A stretch of DNA of 64,000 nucleotides from Synaphobranchus kaupii (Eukaryota > Chordata > Actinopteri > Anguilliformes > Synaphobranchidae), in contig CM056376.1 of assembly GCA_029718625.1 (NCBI GenBank), positions 113,678,367 through 113,742,366 on the forward strand. The letters run 5' to 3'. Shown here piece by piece: positions 27,088 through 39,589 of the stretch. How positions within the stretch are numbered: position 1 is the first letter of the stretch; each line of letters opens with the position of its first letter. The position numbers and the translations under genes are program-made. Below the pieces are notes generated by a model. The model saw nothing but the letters and a program-made list of their open reading frames with translations. It did not search any database and was not told where the DNA came from.

Positions 27088-27205
27088 ACGCACGCGCGCA
27101 CGTACATCTGTGTGTGTCTGTCTGTCTGTCTGTGTGTGTGTGTGTGTCTGTCTGTCTGTATGTGTGTGTGTCTCAGCGCGTATGTGTGCATGTGTGTGTG
27201 TGTGG
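27003..27205. repeat. (TG)n with GCGC and TCTG variants
   Basis: About 41 pure TG units, then GCGCACGCACGCGCGCACG, then two TGTC/TG blocks. Alternating purine-pyrimidine sequence of this kind is Z-DNA-prone. Reading frames over it are artefacts. Confidence 0.95.
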
Positions 27206-30200
27206 GTGTGTTACATAATTCACATATTTTTATTATACATAGGGTAGAGCTTCATGTGTCCAAGGTGCAGAACATACAGGGGGAGATCAGAGAGGGAATA
27301 CAGACCGCTCTAGGAGTCCCACACATGGGGCCTGGAGGGGACCCGCCCACAGGATCTGGCCCCAGAAACAAGCAACGAGAGTTTCTTCCAAGTTTGGAAC
27401 TTCCAGTGTCAGGCTGCACGGGCCACAGTGCAGGCCAGGGAAGCGTGAGGGGGCAGAGGGCTGGGGAAATGAAATGTGTGCACCCGAGTTGAGAGAGGGA
27501 GGGAGGAAGAAAGAGTGAGAGGGCTTCTGTGAAGAGGGGGGGGGGGGGGGGGGGGGGTGATGGTGATTTGTCCCACAGCACCCCTAAAAAATGAGGGGAA
27601 AAGACTATGATCACAATCAGGAAATATTACTTTAGGTTTGTGTGCTTCTCTCCCAGACTATCAAACGTTGCAAAGTAGTTAAATGAAATTACTGGAAAGT
27701 GCACTTTGAACTTGGGCAACTGGCAAGGATCCCATACAAACAGCAATGTAGATGTTCCTCTCTACAGTGGGCCGCCTGTAAAATGATATTGAGGGGGGGG
27801 GGGTGTCCCAGTAAAAGACTTATAGCTGGTTACAGCTGCTTGGAATGAACCCTGGAGACAGTCAAACAAGCCTGGACCCGTGTTATTTCCTACTACTGCC
27901 CTCTTTGTTTGGCAAAGAGGCTTTTTTTTTGGCAGGCCTTCTACTGCAGTCTGATCTGTCATTGAGAAAATCCTCATGTCTCACCACGGAGAGCGTTCCT
28001 CCCCTCTGTCTTTAAAAAAAAATTTTTTTAAAGCAAGTCATAATAGGATTATATTCTGTAGCCTACTTCTCTCTCTTTCTTTCTCTCACTTTCTCTTTGT
28101 TTTTACAAAACAGACTTTCTTTACTTTCCCCCATGATTTTCTTTGCCTTTTCTGTCATCTACCAACGGCATCCATGACTCAGGATATAACTCTTATTTTC
28201 CCTTGATTCAATTAATATTTGCATTTCTTTAAGGGGTGGGGGTCTTCGCCAACACAGCGGGGCGTATCCATTAACCACAACAAGTAACTCGTAAAAAAAA
28301 ATGCTACCATTTGTTCAGAAGTCAAAGTTACACACATAGCCAATAGACACGGACAAGCGCAATTGCCGCAACTTGTGATTTCCCCCCTCCCGTCGGTGTC
28401 GTTGGTTCATGCGGCTGGGATTAATCTGTCGCTGCATAATTACGAGGTAGGTACACCAGTGACACATCCTTTCCGGAGTTCGTGTTGTCACGTTAATTCC
28501 AAGAATTCCGGAACGCGCTAAACAAAACTGAACTGAAAGCGGAGACATCCTTCCGTGGCGGCACCAGGCGCGCGCGTGCGTTCTGCGTCTCATTGTAGTC
28601 GGAATACCGCTGGCTCCTGCTTTACCTCGTCTTTCAGGTCTACGCATCACAAGCAACACTTCATTTAGAGCTCGCGTAGGCTACGTACTTCTATAACAAA
28701 TAATCACGCAGTTCGCGTATTCTGTGTGTCAACATGTATAGCTAATACACATTGTGAATGGTAACGCTAATTGGGGGGAATTAATATCTTCCCCTGCTGA
28801 TCCCCATAAAGCCCTTCATGGGAGCTCTGCTGCACGGAGTAAGTTAGAAAGTTTAGAAATTACGAAGTATATTAGATATTATGGATGTATATATGGATAT
28901 ATACTGTATATACATCCATAATATCTAATGTCATTTCTAAACTTTCCAACTTCTGGCATTTGAGTAAAATCAATGTTGCTTGCTTCTTTTCAATACGAAC
29001 ACATTAAACTGTCAGAGTTAAACTTGGACTCATATAACAGAGTTTGTATGAGTCCAGTAGGGATCAAATCTACTCTATCAGAGACAAAATTTTCTCTATG
29101 AGAGTTTTTTTCAACACTGAAACCTTTTTACGGAATTTTTATTAGCTATGAATGCTAATCGATCAGAGTTTTCAGAGATTACGTTCCTAACAAATTGCCA
29201 CATCTTAAATTACTAATTTAATTAAAATCCAAGCAAAGTTTTTAGATTTGCCCGTTCACAAAAACTACCTCAAACTCAGTGACACTGCACCATAGTTTAG
29301 TGGTGTTCACACAGATTATTGAAAATATCAAAGAATTAAAAGTGACACGGACATTTTTCTAAAATAATAAATGTACATGCAAATGCATGCAGAGACTGTA
29401 CAGTACTGTTCAACTGCAACATTAAATCTGACTGAAGTGATGAGAAACCCAGGTCTGTCCATTTAGCTCCTTATAGTGCATGACATAATTACCCCTTTCA
29501 TACCAATCTCCCCCGGCAACAACCATCACAGAATGAAATATCTTGAGTTAATTCATTACTTACGGAGGAAGTCCCGGCACATAATGACACCAATTGCCCT
29601 AGCCTAAAGGCTGTACTAAGACCTGCAGATATACTGGCAAGGAAAGGGCTGCTATTGAAGCTCTTTCTCCGCCTAGCAACTGCACCCCAGGCCTACAATT
29701 TCAGCACAAATGTTGCACATTACCTGTTGCCTGAAGTCTGAGGGCAGCTTAATGATGGCGCAATTGTACAAATGAAGGAGGGGGAAAAAGGCTGCACCAA
29801 AGTGGAAGCATGTGTGCTAAATGGGACCGAACAGGAACCACCGCGCCGCGTTTAATCTGCTACAGTCTGGAAAGGGCGAGGATGTCCGCTCGGTCAACAT
29901 GTGCGAAACACGCAACATGTAGCCCTACCTCTGTTCATCCGTAAAAGGGGACTAAAGATCTTTACAACATAAATCCTGCTGACACTTGTGACACAGTAAA
30001 ATCAGTGTTGTTTCAACACTGATAGTGTTTATATGAGGCTACAAGGGGAAAAAGTGTACACTATCAGTGCTGATATTGTGACAATACACCAGCACTGACA
30101 CCGACTGCTGAAATTGACATTTTCTCCTAAAGAAAATCCAAGATACCTACACTGTAGGATGAATCCTAAAAAAGCCTTTTGGTAAGTGTGATACACAAAA

Positions 30201-30387
30201 CACAATCTATAGCTCAGTATTCCACAATCTTTTACAGCTCTTGTTAGTGGTTTATTATATTATATATGTTGGTTATCTGAAGAAACGATCCGAGCGTTCA
30301 TTTTACTGTACAGTACTTTATTTGTTGACACGTTTGAGAGCCATTTGCTTGGAGCTGGGTTTTTGGATGGTAGACCTGAGGTAGCCG
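27206..30387. other. Non-coding span, no gene seen
   Basis: It holds a poly(G) tract at about 27536-27557 and a palindrome at 28841-28952 (listed separately). A fish-repeat-like segment at about 29990-30110 has inverted CACTGATAGTGT motifs. The stretch 29480-29780 is unique and low in repeats. Confidence 0.5.
28841..28952. repeat. 112-bp near-perfect palindrome
   Basis: The arms (about 28841-28893 and 28902-28952) pair across the region, with GGAAAGTTTAGAAAT-type ends and ATTAGATATTATGGATGTAT in the inner part. Only a few mismatches and one small bulge are present, and the loop is short. It could be a minimal foldback element or a source of hairpin RNA. Confidence 0.85.
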
Positions 30388-31222
30388 CAGGGCCGGTTCT
30401 AGGCATAGGCGAGATAGGCGGTCGCCTAGGGCGACAAATTGCCGTGGGGCGCAGTGGCACGCGCAATTTTTTTATTATTTATTAAATTAATTTAATTCCC
30501 TACTGTTTCTATTGCATGCAGCCCCCCCCCCCATCATGCAATTGTTGTTTTTTAATTTTCCCATACTCTTTTCCATACTTTCCGCCTCTAGCGTGATGCC
30601 CCCAACCCCGTAATGCACCCTCTCTCTGATTTTGAACCAGGCGAACACTCCTTGAGTCGTTTCAATTACACAATCTAGCTAACGTTATAAAAATATGAAG
30701 AGGACTAAGCCCTCGGGCGCGCAGGGGAGGAAAAGAAGAAAGGAGGAGGAGGAGAAGCGTGCACAAAACAGAGGTAGGCTATGTCATGTCCATGTATTAA
30801 CATTTTCGTTTCTTATTTTGGTTAATATCAAGCTAAGCAAACATTCACTAGCTAGCTAGCATCATGCAATTGCCCACCGAAACCTGACATAGCTAGCTAG
30901 CTCTGTTGACATCTGATAATTATGTTTATTTTATATTAGCTTGTCCCTGCTCGCAACATAAACAAATCATTTGCTAGTTACTACTGTATGATATTAATTT
31001 TGATAGTTTTAGCCCACTTGATAACTGCTAGCTAGCTAACTTCAGCTACATGGTGGTCGATCAACGGTCTACTCTGCAGGCTACACCACCTGCTTGCTTT
31101 TAGGGGATTTAGCGATCAGGCTTAGGTTTCCTGTTTCATATAAACTGCTTTTTGGGGGGGGGGGGGGGCACCAAATCATAATCTCGCCTAGGGCACCTAA
31201 ATGCCCTAGAGTTCGGCCCTCG
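30388..31222 (+). mobile_element. hAT-like transposon with 8-bp target duplication
   Basis: The element is bounded by identical 8-base copies of GGTAGCCG (30380-30387 and 31223-31230), the target-duplication length of the hAT superfamily. Its ends, CAGGGCCGGTTCTAGGC at the left and the inverted CGAGGGCCGAACTCTAGG at the right, are similar. Subterminal CGCCTAGGGC motifs occur at both ends. At about 835 bases it is too short for a full transposase, but it keeps a first-exon relic (30695-30773). The poly(G) tract at 31148-31167 lies inside. Confidence 0.82.
30695..30773 (+). pseudogene. Relic first coding exon of a hAT transposase
   Basis: An ATG at 30695 opens a basic peptide (MKRTKPSGAQGRKRRKEEEE...) that runs 26 codons and stops exactly at a consensus splice donor (GAG|GTAGGC, intron from 30774). 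Lys/Arg/Glu-rich starts of the MKRxKPSGAxxRKxRKEEEE form are, to my knowledge, typical of hAT/zinc-finger-MYM-like transposases in fish. No downstream exon with a BED finger or catalytic core exists in the element, so it is non-functional. Confidence 0.6.
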
Positions 31223-31230
31223 GGTAGCCG

Positions 31231-33858
31231 TCCAGGTTCGCAGGTCTTTGGTATTTTGTTGAAGGGTAATGCTAGCTGGCCTATCATGACTCAGTATAGC
31301 GTCGGCCAAGAGGAAAGAGTAGAGAGCCACGGTTGGGCTCGGACCGGTGCGCAGATGTTCGGAGGCACCCATTGCATCTTCACCCCAGAGTGGCCCTCAA
31401 ACAACCGCTTTGAACCCTCCAATGAGGAGTCATGTGCAAAAAAAAAAAGTGCAGCATCTTCACCATTATGCTTATATTATATATATATATATAAGTCTGT
31501 CTTGAATATAAAACTGGAAGAAACGGAGCTGGTAAATGACTGTCCGTTCCAATTCTGAGGATAGCGTTTTCATGAACGAGGTGGGGGGGGTCACTTGTAT
31601 TCTGTGAGATATTCTCAGGTAACCAGATAGTTTATCCACTGCTTTCCCACTTTGGCCCGTCTCCTGAAGAAGTGCATCTGTGTGCTCAGACTGTAGACCT
31701 GCTGCTGCTTAAGAGGGCCTTTTTGTCCAGAGGAACCATCAGTATGGCGCTAACTTTCATTTTCAGCTCTGAACTTTTTCTGGATCGTCGCCACTGGTTC
31801 ATGAGCCGCACAGTCTTCATCACTCTTCATCACTCAGCAAGATTATAAACAGATCTTCTGTTTTGACACTGGAGCCAGGAAGTGACGTTTGCAGGTACTG
31901 GACCATATTTGTATGGGTGGAACACAGATATTTGCTTCTTTTTTTTTTGCATTTCACTAATCCACCACCGAGGTGAAAAAATAAAAGGTTGGGGTGGATT
32001 CAAGGGGGGTGGAGGTTTCATGGGTTTTGTTTTAACAAAAAACAAAACTTGGCAGAACTGGAATATACTGCAATATATTGTAAATACATGGACTTTTGGG
32101 AAAATATCATGAGTCATACATTTCACAACAATGTATTATTTTAAAATATCTTGCACTGTTGTCAATTTGTGTACTTCTCCATATATTTTGAAGATCTACA
32201 ATGTATTAAGAAGTGTTGTCACATCTTTTCTGGTCTGGCTAATATATTTTCATTCAATACACATTGCAGTATATCCCATTTTTGTAAAGGTTCCTCTCTT
32301 TTCAGACCCACAGAAGCTTAAACTGATGTAACAGAAATGCAACAGCCAGTGACTAAATGCTTCATTTGTTTTGCAAAACAGATACACTTAAATCCATTGC
32401 TTACATATTCTCATGTTATAAATCACAAATGTGCATCAGATCATAAATGTATACGGCTGAGAGGAGCGATTTGATAGGCCCCTTGTCCCCGTCTACAACT
32501 TCAGACCCAGCCAGACCAAGCCGAGGTACCATGGTACTAGTTCCTAAACTCTAAGCTCCAATGTGCTCCACTGCCCTTGTGGTCTGTTTAAGACTGTGTT
32601 ATTTCACAGGTCTCCTTAAGCAGTGCCAGACCAAGCCTTTATGTGGAAGCCCCCTCCCCCTGTAAGAAGCCAACCTACCCATCCATCGAACAATATGATG
32701 TCCGATAGGTCCATTTTAGGGTGTAACCACCTACTGAATCTACCTTCAAATAAACACCATGACACATTACTGTAGTTTAAGGTTTCTAATAAACATATCT
32801 ATTTTTTATCACAGTTTCACAATTGTAACAATTCACTCATGAATTATACAAAATTATGTTATATTTGTCACTATAATGCATAGCCTACTGATTGTACTTG
32901 TAGCTGTAACAAACTAATCTGACAACATTTATGAGGACATCTGAATAAATTCCTGTATAACTTTATAAAGTGCTCTAGTAACACTATAAAATATAAACTG
33001 CATGAAATTATAGTTTAAAAATACCGTTTCTGTACACGCGCACATTCAGGCAGGCTTCACCCGCTCATTCACACAGTAGCACTTATCTCCATCACGCGTG
33101 AATAACGTAAAATAGCCAGTTTACGTGACTAACGCCTGACAGAAATTAAATTTAAAATGTATGTTTAACAGGTAAGAACACAAAAACAACACAACCTCAA
33201 TGTGAGTGGTTAGTGCATTCTGTAGCAGTGGCACCAATCACGTCTGCATCGCGATTCTCCTTGAGAATTAGCAAAACTGATACACAGGCCACCACTGACT
33301 TTGAAAAGTTAAGTTACCTTTAACTTTTTAAATGTGTAGGTCTGCCTTTAAAATCACTGTTTCAACACATTCATTTAACAGGTTAAAACATGGTTAGCCT
33401 AAGCACAACATATTGACAATGACTACGGCACTCTTAAGGACACTGTAGCTGAAAGGGGAATGACTCAGGATAAACTGCTTATTAGCCTATACAAGATCAT
33501 GAAAACGAGCAGGGGTTTGAGCTAACTTGTGTCTGACAGCCAGGCTGACAAACAGATTAGCTATATATTCTTTGGTTACAAGGTAGCAAGCTAACCTCTT
33601 GCTAGTCTGCTAGCCAAATTTAACCGCAGGCTATAGACGCGCTTGCTATGATGACAAAATAAATGTCGACATATTCAATGTACATTATTCGCATCACGTA
33701 GGCTACCTTCATCTTGAAGTTTTTTCTACTTCATTCGGTTGTGTACCTGGAGCACGTTGCAGAAATGTAGGCTATAACTGCCAACGAACAAAAGTTAATT
33801 GCAGCGAATGCACACTTGAAAAGTAATTGAATGCCTTATTGAATAAACAGACAAAACC
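31231..33858. other. Non-coding span, no gene seen
   Basis: A poly(A)-like run and (AT)n lie near 31440-31490. The rest is unique AT-rich sequence without recognisable exons. Confidence 0.5.
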
Positions 33859-34102
33859 GGTACGTGTCCGAATCAGCGCGCTTGTCTACTATTAAGTATA
33901 CTTTTATAAAAAGCTGTTAAGTACGAGACAATTCTGAAAATTGAGTGTTTGTAATATCTCAGGATGACACTTATTTGATAATAGTAAGGAGGATATTTTT
34001 TGTATACTGCATGTCACTAAACAGCAGGCTATGCAGTAAGCAGTAGCTACAGTATGCTAGTACACAGGACGCAGAAGATAGGGTTCTGATTCGGACACAA
34101 CC
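33859..34102. mobile_element. MITE with TGTCCGAATCAG ends
   Basis: The left end GGTACGTGTCCGAATCAG mirrors the right end (CTGATTCGGACACAACC), about 244 bases apart. Adjoining inner sequence (AGTATACTTTT / GTATACTGCA) pairs weakly. Similar short elements are common in fish. The host superfamily is uncertain. Confidence 0.65.
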
Positions 34103-34424
34103 CCGGTCTCGTTTGGTGCCATTACGATCTCTCCTGATATATTTCCGCTTCATGGTTTCTGCCAAACGGCCTTCCAGGCTTCCAACAATCACATATATCA
34201 GAGAAAATAGTTATATGTCTCTGCATCATTTCATTTTAGACGGACCTATCATTTTCAAGCTTGTCTGTAGCCTACAAATAATCAATAAGAAAGCAGATCA
34301 AAATGTTTTCTTCCAGACAAAGATGCTTAATTTACCAGTAGATTATTTGTGCATTTGGGACACCAGTTGGTGCCCCCCTTGCATTCAGAGGCCCTATTCA
34401 AAGCAGTGCTGAACTTATAGGAGG

Positions 34425-34740
34425 GACAGGCCGTGACTAAAAGGTTGCAGGTTCAAATCCTAGTCCCAGATTGGTGTGCTGCGGGCCCAGGGGCCTGTAT
34501 CACGAAACAGAATTACTGAGAGTTTTCTAGATAACTGCACTAAAGTAAACAAGTAAACCCCGGAACAGCTCTTTTTACTTCAGTCCATGTTCCAGACTTG
34601 AGAGTGTTCTGGGTTTTACTCAGTCAGTGCAGTTATCCAGCTAACTCAGTTATCCTGCTTTGTGATACAGACCCCTGGTCAAGGACCTTTGGATCACCCA
34701 AATCACCTTAGTCTTAAGAAAATAAAGTCATAGCATCACG
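34425..34740 (+). mobile_element. SINE-like copy split by a MITE
   Basis: A tRNA-like head with a B-box match (GGTTCAAATCC, 34450-34460) is interrupted by the MITE at 34490-34675 and resumes with GGTCAAGGACCTTTGG-type sequence. It is diverged from the 7424-7669 SINE, so membership in the same family is only likely. Confidence 0.5.
34490..34675. mobile_element. MITE with ~45-bp terminal inverted repeats
   Basis: The left end GGGGCCTGTATCACGAAACA and the inverted right end (GGGGTCTGTATCACAAAGCA) match over about 45 bases, including ATAACTGCACT. The element is 186 bases long with no coding capacity. Confidence 0.85.
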
Positions 34741-34858
34741 GCTAAGTGAATTCCTTCAGTTAAAAAAATCTAAACAATAATGGGGTGATAGTGTAGTGTA
34801 TTTTAATGGTTAGGGAACTGGGCTCAACTATAAACTGTACACAGCAAAAAACCTTAGA

Positions 34859-34894
34859 GTGTTTATATGAGACCACGGTCTCATATAAAAACAC
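34859..34894. repeat. Short strong hairpin
   Basis: GTGTTTATATGAGACC and its inverted copy are separated by two bases, with a two-base bulge in the right arm. It lies inside the MITE at 34838-35255. Confidence 0.85.
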
Positions 34895-34903
34895 CCTACT
34901 GTT

Positions 34904-35214
34904 GGGGGTGGGCGACTCTATTCCTGGGGGGCGGGTGTGTATGCCAGGGTTTTTGCTTCCACCAGTTAACAATTATTGAAATTAGCCCAATCATTTACAT
35001 AATCTGATATTTTAGCTACATTCCGCAATATGAACAGAAGCTGATGAATGTTCCTGTGCCTGTATGCATGCATTGATGCATTTTATCGTGGTCTAATATA
35101 CGAGTAAATCGATGTTGGTGTATGTCACTAATTAGCTTATTGAGCCAGGGTAACTGGTGGCAGCAAAAACCTGCATACACAACGACCCCCCCAGGAGAGG
35201 AGTTGCCCACCCCT
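34904..35214. mobile_element. MITE with ~70-bp terminal inverted repeats
   Basis: The left end (GTTGGGGGTGGGCGACT, then GTGTGTATGCCAGGGTTTTT and CACCAGTTAAC) pairs with the right end across about 70 bases. The AT-rich centre carries no ORF. It interrupts the MITE at 34838-35255. Confidence 0.85.
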
Positions 35215-35410
35215 GCCCTAGCGTGTTAAATGTATACCACTATTTTTGCTGTGTAGGATTAATTCCCAAGTAGTGCACTGGTGTGGAGTTAACGGGTATT
35301 TTAACAGAATTTTTTCAGTCTATATCCAGCTGTACAAATGGATTTTATGTGATAAAAAATAAACTGTTGAAATCACTCTGGATTAGAGCCTATGCTAAAT
35401 GCCTTACAAA

Positions 35411-38094
35411 CATAAAATAATGATCATAATAAAGGGTGGTTATTAGCATAAATCCTCATTCAGAACACAGCGTTGTGTTATTTTGCCCCCCCCCCCCCCC
35501 CCACCACTTTCGGGGCACGCCTTCTCTGGAGGGACGGCAGAGTGCACCCTATAGCAGTCATTTTGGCTGCTGAGGCCCTGTCACCATGACAATGGTGCCA
35601 AAGAGATCCGCTTCTTCCTTCCTTCCTGTTGAGTGTTCTGCCTGGCTTCACAAACTGAATGGGTCCCACTGCCCCCCCCCTCCCGCTCCCCCTTTCCTCC
35701 TTACCAACCCCCCAGCCCACCCCCTCCCCACCCACACACACTCCACAGCTCTCTCTCCCCCTCACCCAGTCGAGACCCCTCCACGCACACACACACCACA
35801 CACACACACACACACCAAGTACTAAGTGGACTCAACTTCAGTTGAGAAAAAAAACAAAACAAAGACGTGTGTGGGAGGGGGGGGGGGGGGGGGGGGTAGG
35901 CTGGGAGTGAGGGAGGGGGGTGTTGCAGCTGTAGTCGCTGAGCACCAAGTCAACAAGCAGGTTTCACATTCAAATGCAGATGAGGAAAAACTGTCCCACA
36001 ACAGCACCTACAGTGTTCTAAACTTTTCAACTCCCACCAACACATTGCCCCCAACCCCCTGGCCATTTAAAAGTGTGTCTTGCCAGGCTGGTATCAAGCA
36101 CACAGTTCTTAACATCATGGGACAGACCCTCAGGGGTTGGGCTGTGAGACAAAATTCAATATCAGTAAAACATACGTCACAATAGTGACAGTAGATAAGA
36201 AGAATTAAAGAAGTTAAAGATAAATGGGCTAGAGCAAAGATTAAAGCAAACTCACATGAAAGGTCAAATGCAAAATCATGTTAAAAGGCTTAATTCTTGT
36301 GTGTTTTAATTCTCAATTTTAAAAGTACTAACTGTTTGTGCTGTCCTTGTTTTTTTCCTCTAGGCGTTCAGGTAGAAACCCAGCAAAATTTTGGCTGAAA
36401 AGTGAAAGTTTTCTAGTGACTAGGATGTAGCCAGGCTATATCCAGGTAAAACCTGGGCTATATTGGGGTTAACCCAGTTTGTTTATATCAAAACATGTCA
36501 AAACAATCTGTCATATTTCCTCCCCTGTAGACATCTAGAGTCTGGATTTTGCTCACTGGGATATGTGGCATACTGTATGTTATTGCATGAACAGTTCTCT
36601 TTCACAGTTTCATGCTTAACTAATATTCCCTTACAAGGTAATCAATTTTCATTTAAAAATGGCTTTTATAAATGTTCCTCATTGACAAAAAAAGAAGCCA
36701 AATGCGTGCTCCAAGGGAATGATATTATTTATATATTAATTAGAGGCTTTCTCAAGGGAGCAAACAAATACTTTTCTGAACAAAATTTGTTGCACACAAG
36801 ATGTACAGTAATTATGATTTACTGCAGCTTACAACAGTGTGACAGTAAAATATTCGTATACCGAGCTTTTTCCGCAGGTTATTGCAAGGCTGACTGCTGA
36901 TTGCCTAAAGGTGTGCCGAACACGCTATTTCTCCTTCTACGGTTAGGAAAGTGGGAGAATTTTGGCCAAAGAAAGATGCAATAGCTCAACCTGAAATGTA
37001 TTCCTTCAAAGAAATATACACATGTGCTGGTCATATTTCTTGTTCATGCAACAGTATTTTTCCCCTCTAGTTCCACTGCAGATAAACTGCCATTAGGCAT
37101 CAGTGTTATCAAGATTTCTAGTTCTCCCCTTTAATCTGAATGAACGGAGACTAGGGGTGGATTTGATTGAGGTTTTATAGAATTTAAGCAGCGGCTTACA
37201 GAAGCTTTTTCGAGTTGAAATCTGTCGCCTAAAGAAGAATCTATAGGACACTGGGTATTGTTTGAAGCTTAACTTTGCACCGAACGCTAGTTTTTACTTC
37301 ACACGGTTGCTGTTTAATGTGATCAAATAAATGAACAAGCAGAATCTTTGGTATGACAATGCTGGCACCATGCACTCTGTGCAACTCTTGCCCTTGGAGA
37401 GCTGCAGGATCTGCTGCGTTTTTGTTTTTACCTTCAAATTAGCAACCAATTCAGATAAAAGACACCAAGATGGGTGAGTTGAATGTATAATCAATTGATC
37501 TATAGGATGAATGAACTAATGAGTAAAAATAAATAACTGCACACCCTATAGTTCTCTAAGTGCAAGTTTGCTGAGTTACTCCAACTTCTATAGGCAAAAT
37601 GGTGACCTTAGATGGGCTGAATGAACTGTTTTAGTCATTAAATATCACCATGCTCTGAAGTTATACCTGTGACCCTGTCACAGCCAATGAGAATCCAGCA
37701 AAACGGCAGGTTTGGCTAATCATAACTGTCTGGCAGCAGAGATGAGGATTGGTTGGGTAGTGAAACCCTGAGCGGAATCCATTCCTTGTGTGTTTTGTCT
37801 CACCACGAAGTGGCATAGAGTGTGCCACTGTGGGTGGGGGCTGCACGAGACACACACAAACACAGGCACACACGCACCCACACACACACAAGCCATTATT
37901 TTCTTCTACTGTTCAAAAGACCACCACACAAGGTGATGTTCTTTCTGATATACCTGTTAAAGGAAATGGAGCGTTTGATTGAAGCAAAAACTTTGACTCG
38001 TTATTGGCACGCATGGCAGGAATGTTGTAAAGAAAAGGCATTTCTGTACAGCTGGTTTCATTTTTTAATGCTCTCTCTTTCTTGCTTTCTCTCC

Positions 38095-38126
<32 letters not shown>

Positions 38127-39057
38127 GACTGCAGTTGATGTCTGAATGATTAAAAATGGTGTGTGATTTGAAGTGGATGCCATAAGAGCTGATGCATTTT
38201 TTTTTTATATTTTTATTTTAAAATTCACTGTACCATTAACTAAACATATAATACCCCCTCCCCCCCTGACCACTATCACCCCACCCCCACTTCCTAAAAT
38301 GTGTTTGGGGGGGGGGGGGGGGGGGGCTAACCCAAAAAAAAGCTGTGTAAGTCCCCTTAGACCCCCTTCTGACTCCCCACGGCCTGGCTTTGACTGACAG
38401 AAGGAAATGGCGTTTGGCTAGCCTGAGTGAGCCACGGTTGCTGTGGAAACATTTTTTAAAAATAAGATCTACAGTCAGAAGGGGTGGCCAGGTTAGGGCT
38501 GATTCTCTCCAGCAACCCCCCCCCCCCCCCAATCTGGTTTATGAATTGTAATTCTATTCTGGACACCAGCTGAGTTGTAAATTGAAAAAATAATAATAAT
38601 GCTGTCATTATTATTATTATTATTATTTAGTGGAGCGGTGACAGAACAAGAGATTATATATTAGAGAATGCATAAACCATGATCGACTCTGGAACTTGAC
38701 AATGAAAAAGGAAACACACACAAACACACACGCACGCGCACACACAAACACACAAGCACGCGCACACACACAAACACACACGCACACACACAGACAGAAG
38801 ACATTGGATCTCAGAATAATAGCAAATCACACAAATCACAATGTAGTAAAATACTTAGAGTGAAAACAGCAGGCCTTACATCCTGATAACATGGCAAAAT
38901 CCCTGTCCTTATGAGCACAGGCTCCCTTTGCAATATGTAATTAAGTATTTCAGTCTATTCATTTGGTCCTTTGGCAGAGTTGATCAGGAAGTGTTGTATT
39001 ACATGCAGGATTACATTTACGTGTACCGACCACAGCGACTTTATTACATTTTTACAT
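35411..39057. other. Non-coding span with simple repeats
   Basis: Poly(C) at about 35487-35502, poly(G) at about 35878-35897, (CA)n near 35785-35816 and 37848-37890, (CT)n near 38085-38126, poly(G) at about 38308-38327, (CA)n near 38713-38795. The longest ORF (36463-36900) has no recognisable domain and no coding-like features. Confidence 0.55.
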
Positions 39058-39267
39058 CCCTTATAAAAAAAGGAGTAAATACAATTTTACTTTTTAAAAG
39101 TATAGTTAAGTACATCAAGGTTATTTTTTAGAGTATACTTTACTGTGAACTAAGTGTAGTTTACTTCTGGAAAGTAAAGTTAAAGTGCCCTTTAAGTACA
39201 CTGTGGGATTTAGTTCAGAAAAAGTATACTTGAGGCATACTTTAATAAACTTCTTTTTTTGTAAGGG
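39058..39267. mobile_element. MITE-like element with CCCTTA ends
   Basis: CCCTTATAAAAAAAG at the left mirrors CTTTTTTTGTAAGGG at the right. The inside has paired AAGTATACTT-type motifs. It directly adjoins the SINE copy that follows. Confidence 0.6.
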
Positions 39268-39403
39268 TTACAATCTATTTATACAGCTGGATACTTACTG
39301 AAGCAGTTCAGGTTAAATATCTGCATCAGGGGGACAATGGCAGCACCCCAACTGGGAATCAAACACACATCCCTATCCATTATACTGTACTACAGTGCTG
39401 TAA
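39268..39403 (-). mobile_element. Degraded tRNA-derived SINE copy
   Basis: It shares ATTTATACAGCTGGATAC, CAGTTCAGGTTAAATA and the CTGGGAATCAAAC region with the SINE at 7424-7669. The B box is mutated and the tail is missing. Confidence 0.7.
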
Positions 39404-39435
39404 AACTAAAACAAAACAACAGGACAATTGACACC

Positions 39436-39508
39436 TGTAAAAGCTATGTAAAAAGCTATGTAAAAGCTATGTAAAAAGCTATGTAAAATCTATGTAAAAA
39501 GCTATGTT
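39436..39508. repeat. 12-13-bp tandem repeat
   Basis: Six copies of AAAAGCTATGTA with one-base length changes. Confidence 0.9.
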
Positions 39509-39589
39509 ATAAGTCAGCAGTGTCTCCCATGCTGTTCTTTCTGTCATCATGTGATCTTGAACCTCACCCAGCTTGGCGACTTCCTATTA

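Larger units (their letters stand above)
34838..35255. mobile_element. MITE with TACACAGCAAAAA ends
   Basis: TACACAGCAAAAA at 34838 is mirrored by TTTTTGCTGTGTA ending at 35255, and further inner sequence pairs (AGTGTTTATA / TAAATGTATACCACTA). It contains a hairpin at 34859-34894 and is interrupted by the element 34904-35214. Confidence 0.75.
34782..35410 (+). mobile_element. SINE carrying two nested MITEs
   Basis: The head (A-box region, TTTAATGGTTAGGGAACTGG near 34801-34820) is of the SINE family seen reversed at 7424-7669. After the insertion the SINE body resumes (TATCCAGCTGTACAAATGGA, about 35322-35341) and ends in a diverged tail (CTCTGGATTAGAGCCTATGC near 35377-35396, then TAAATGCCTTACA). 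The intervening sequence is the MITE 34838-35255, which itself contains a further MITE. Confidence 0.75.

Noticed and set aside
31136..31372. Minus-strand ORF that, without the hAT element, would continue through 30260
   Set aside because: Joining across the 8-bp target duplication does give a longer open frame, but the peptide resembles nothing known and shows no exon signals.
36463..36900. 145-codon plus-strand ORF
   Set aside because: No domain, low-complexity AT-rich codons, no splice or promoter context. Probably chance.
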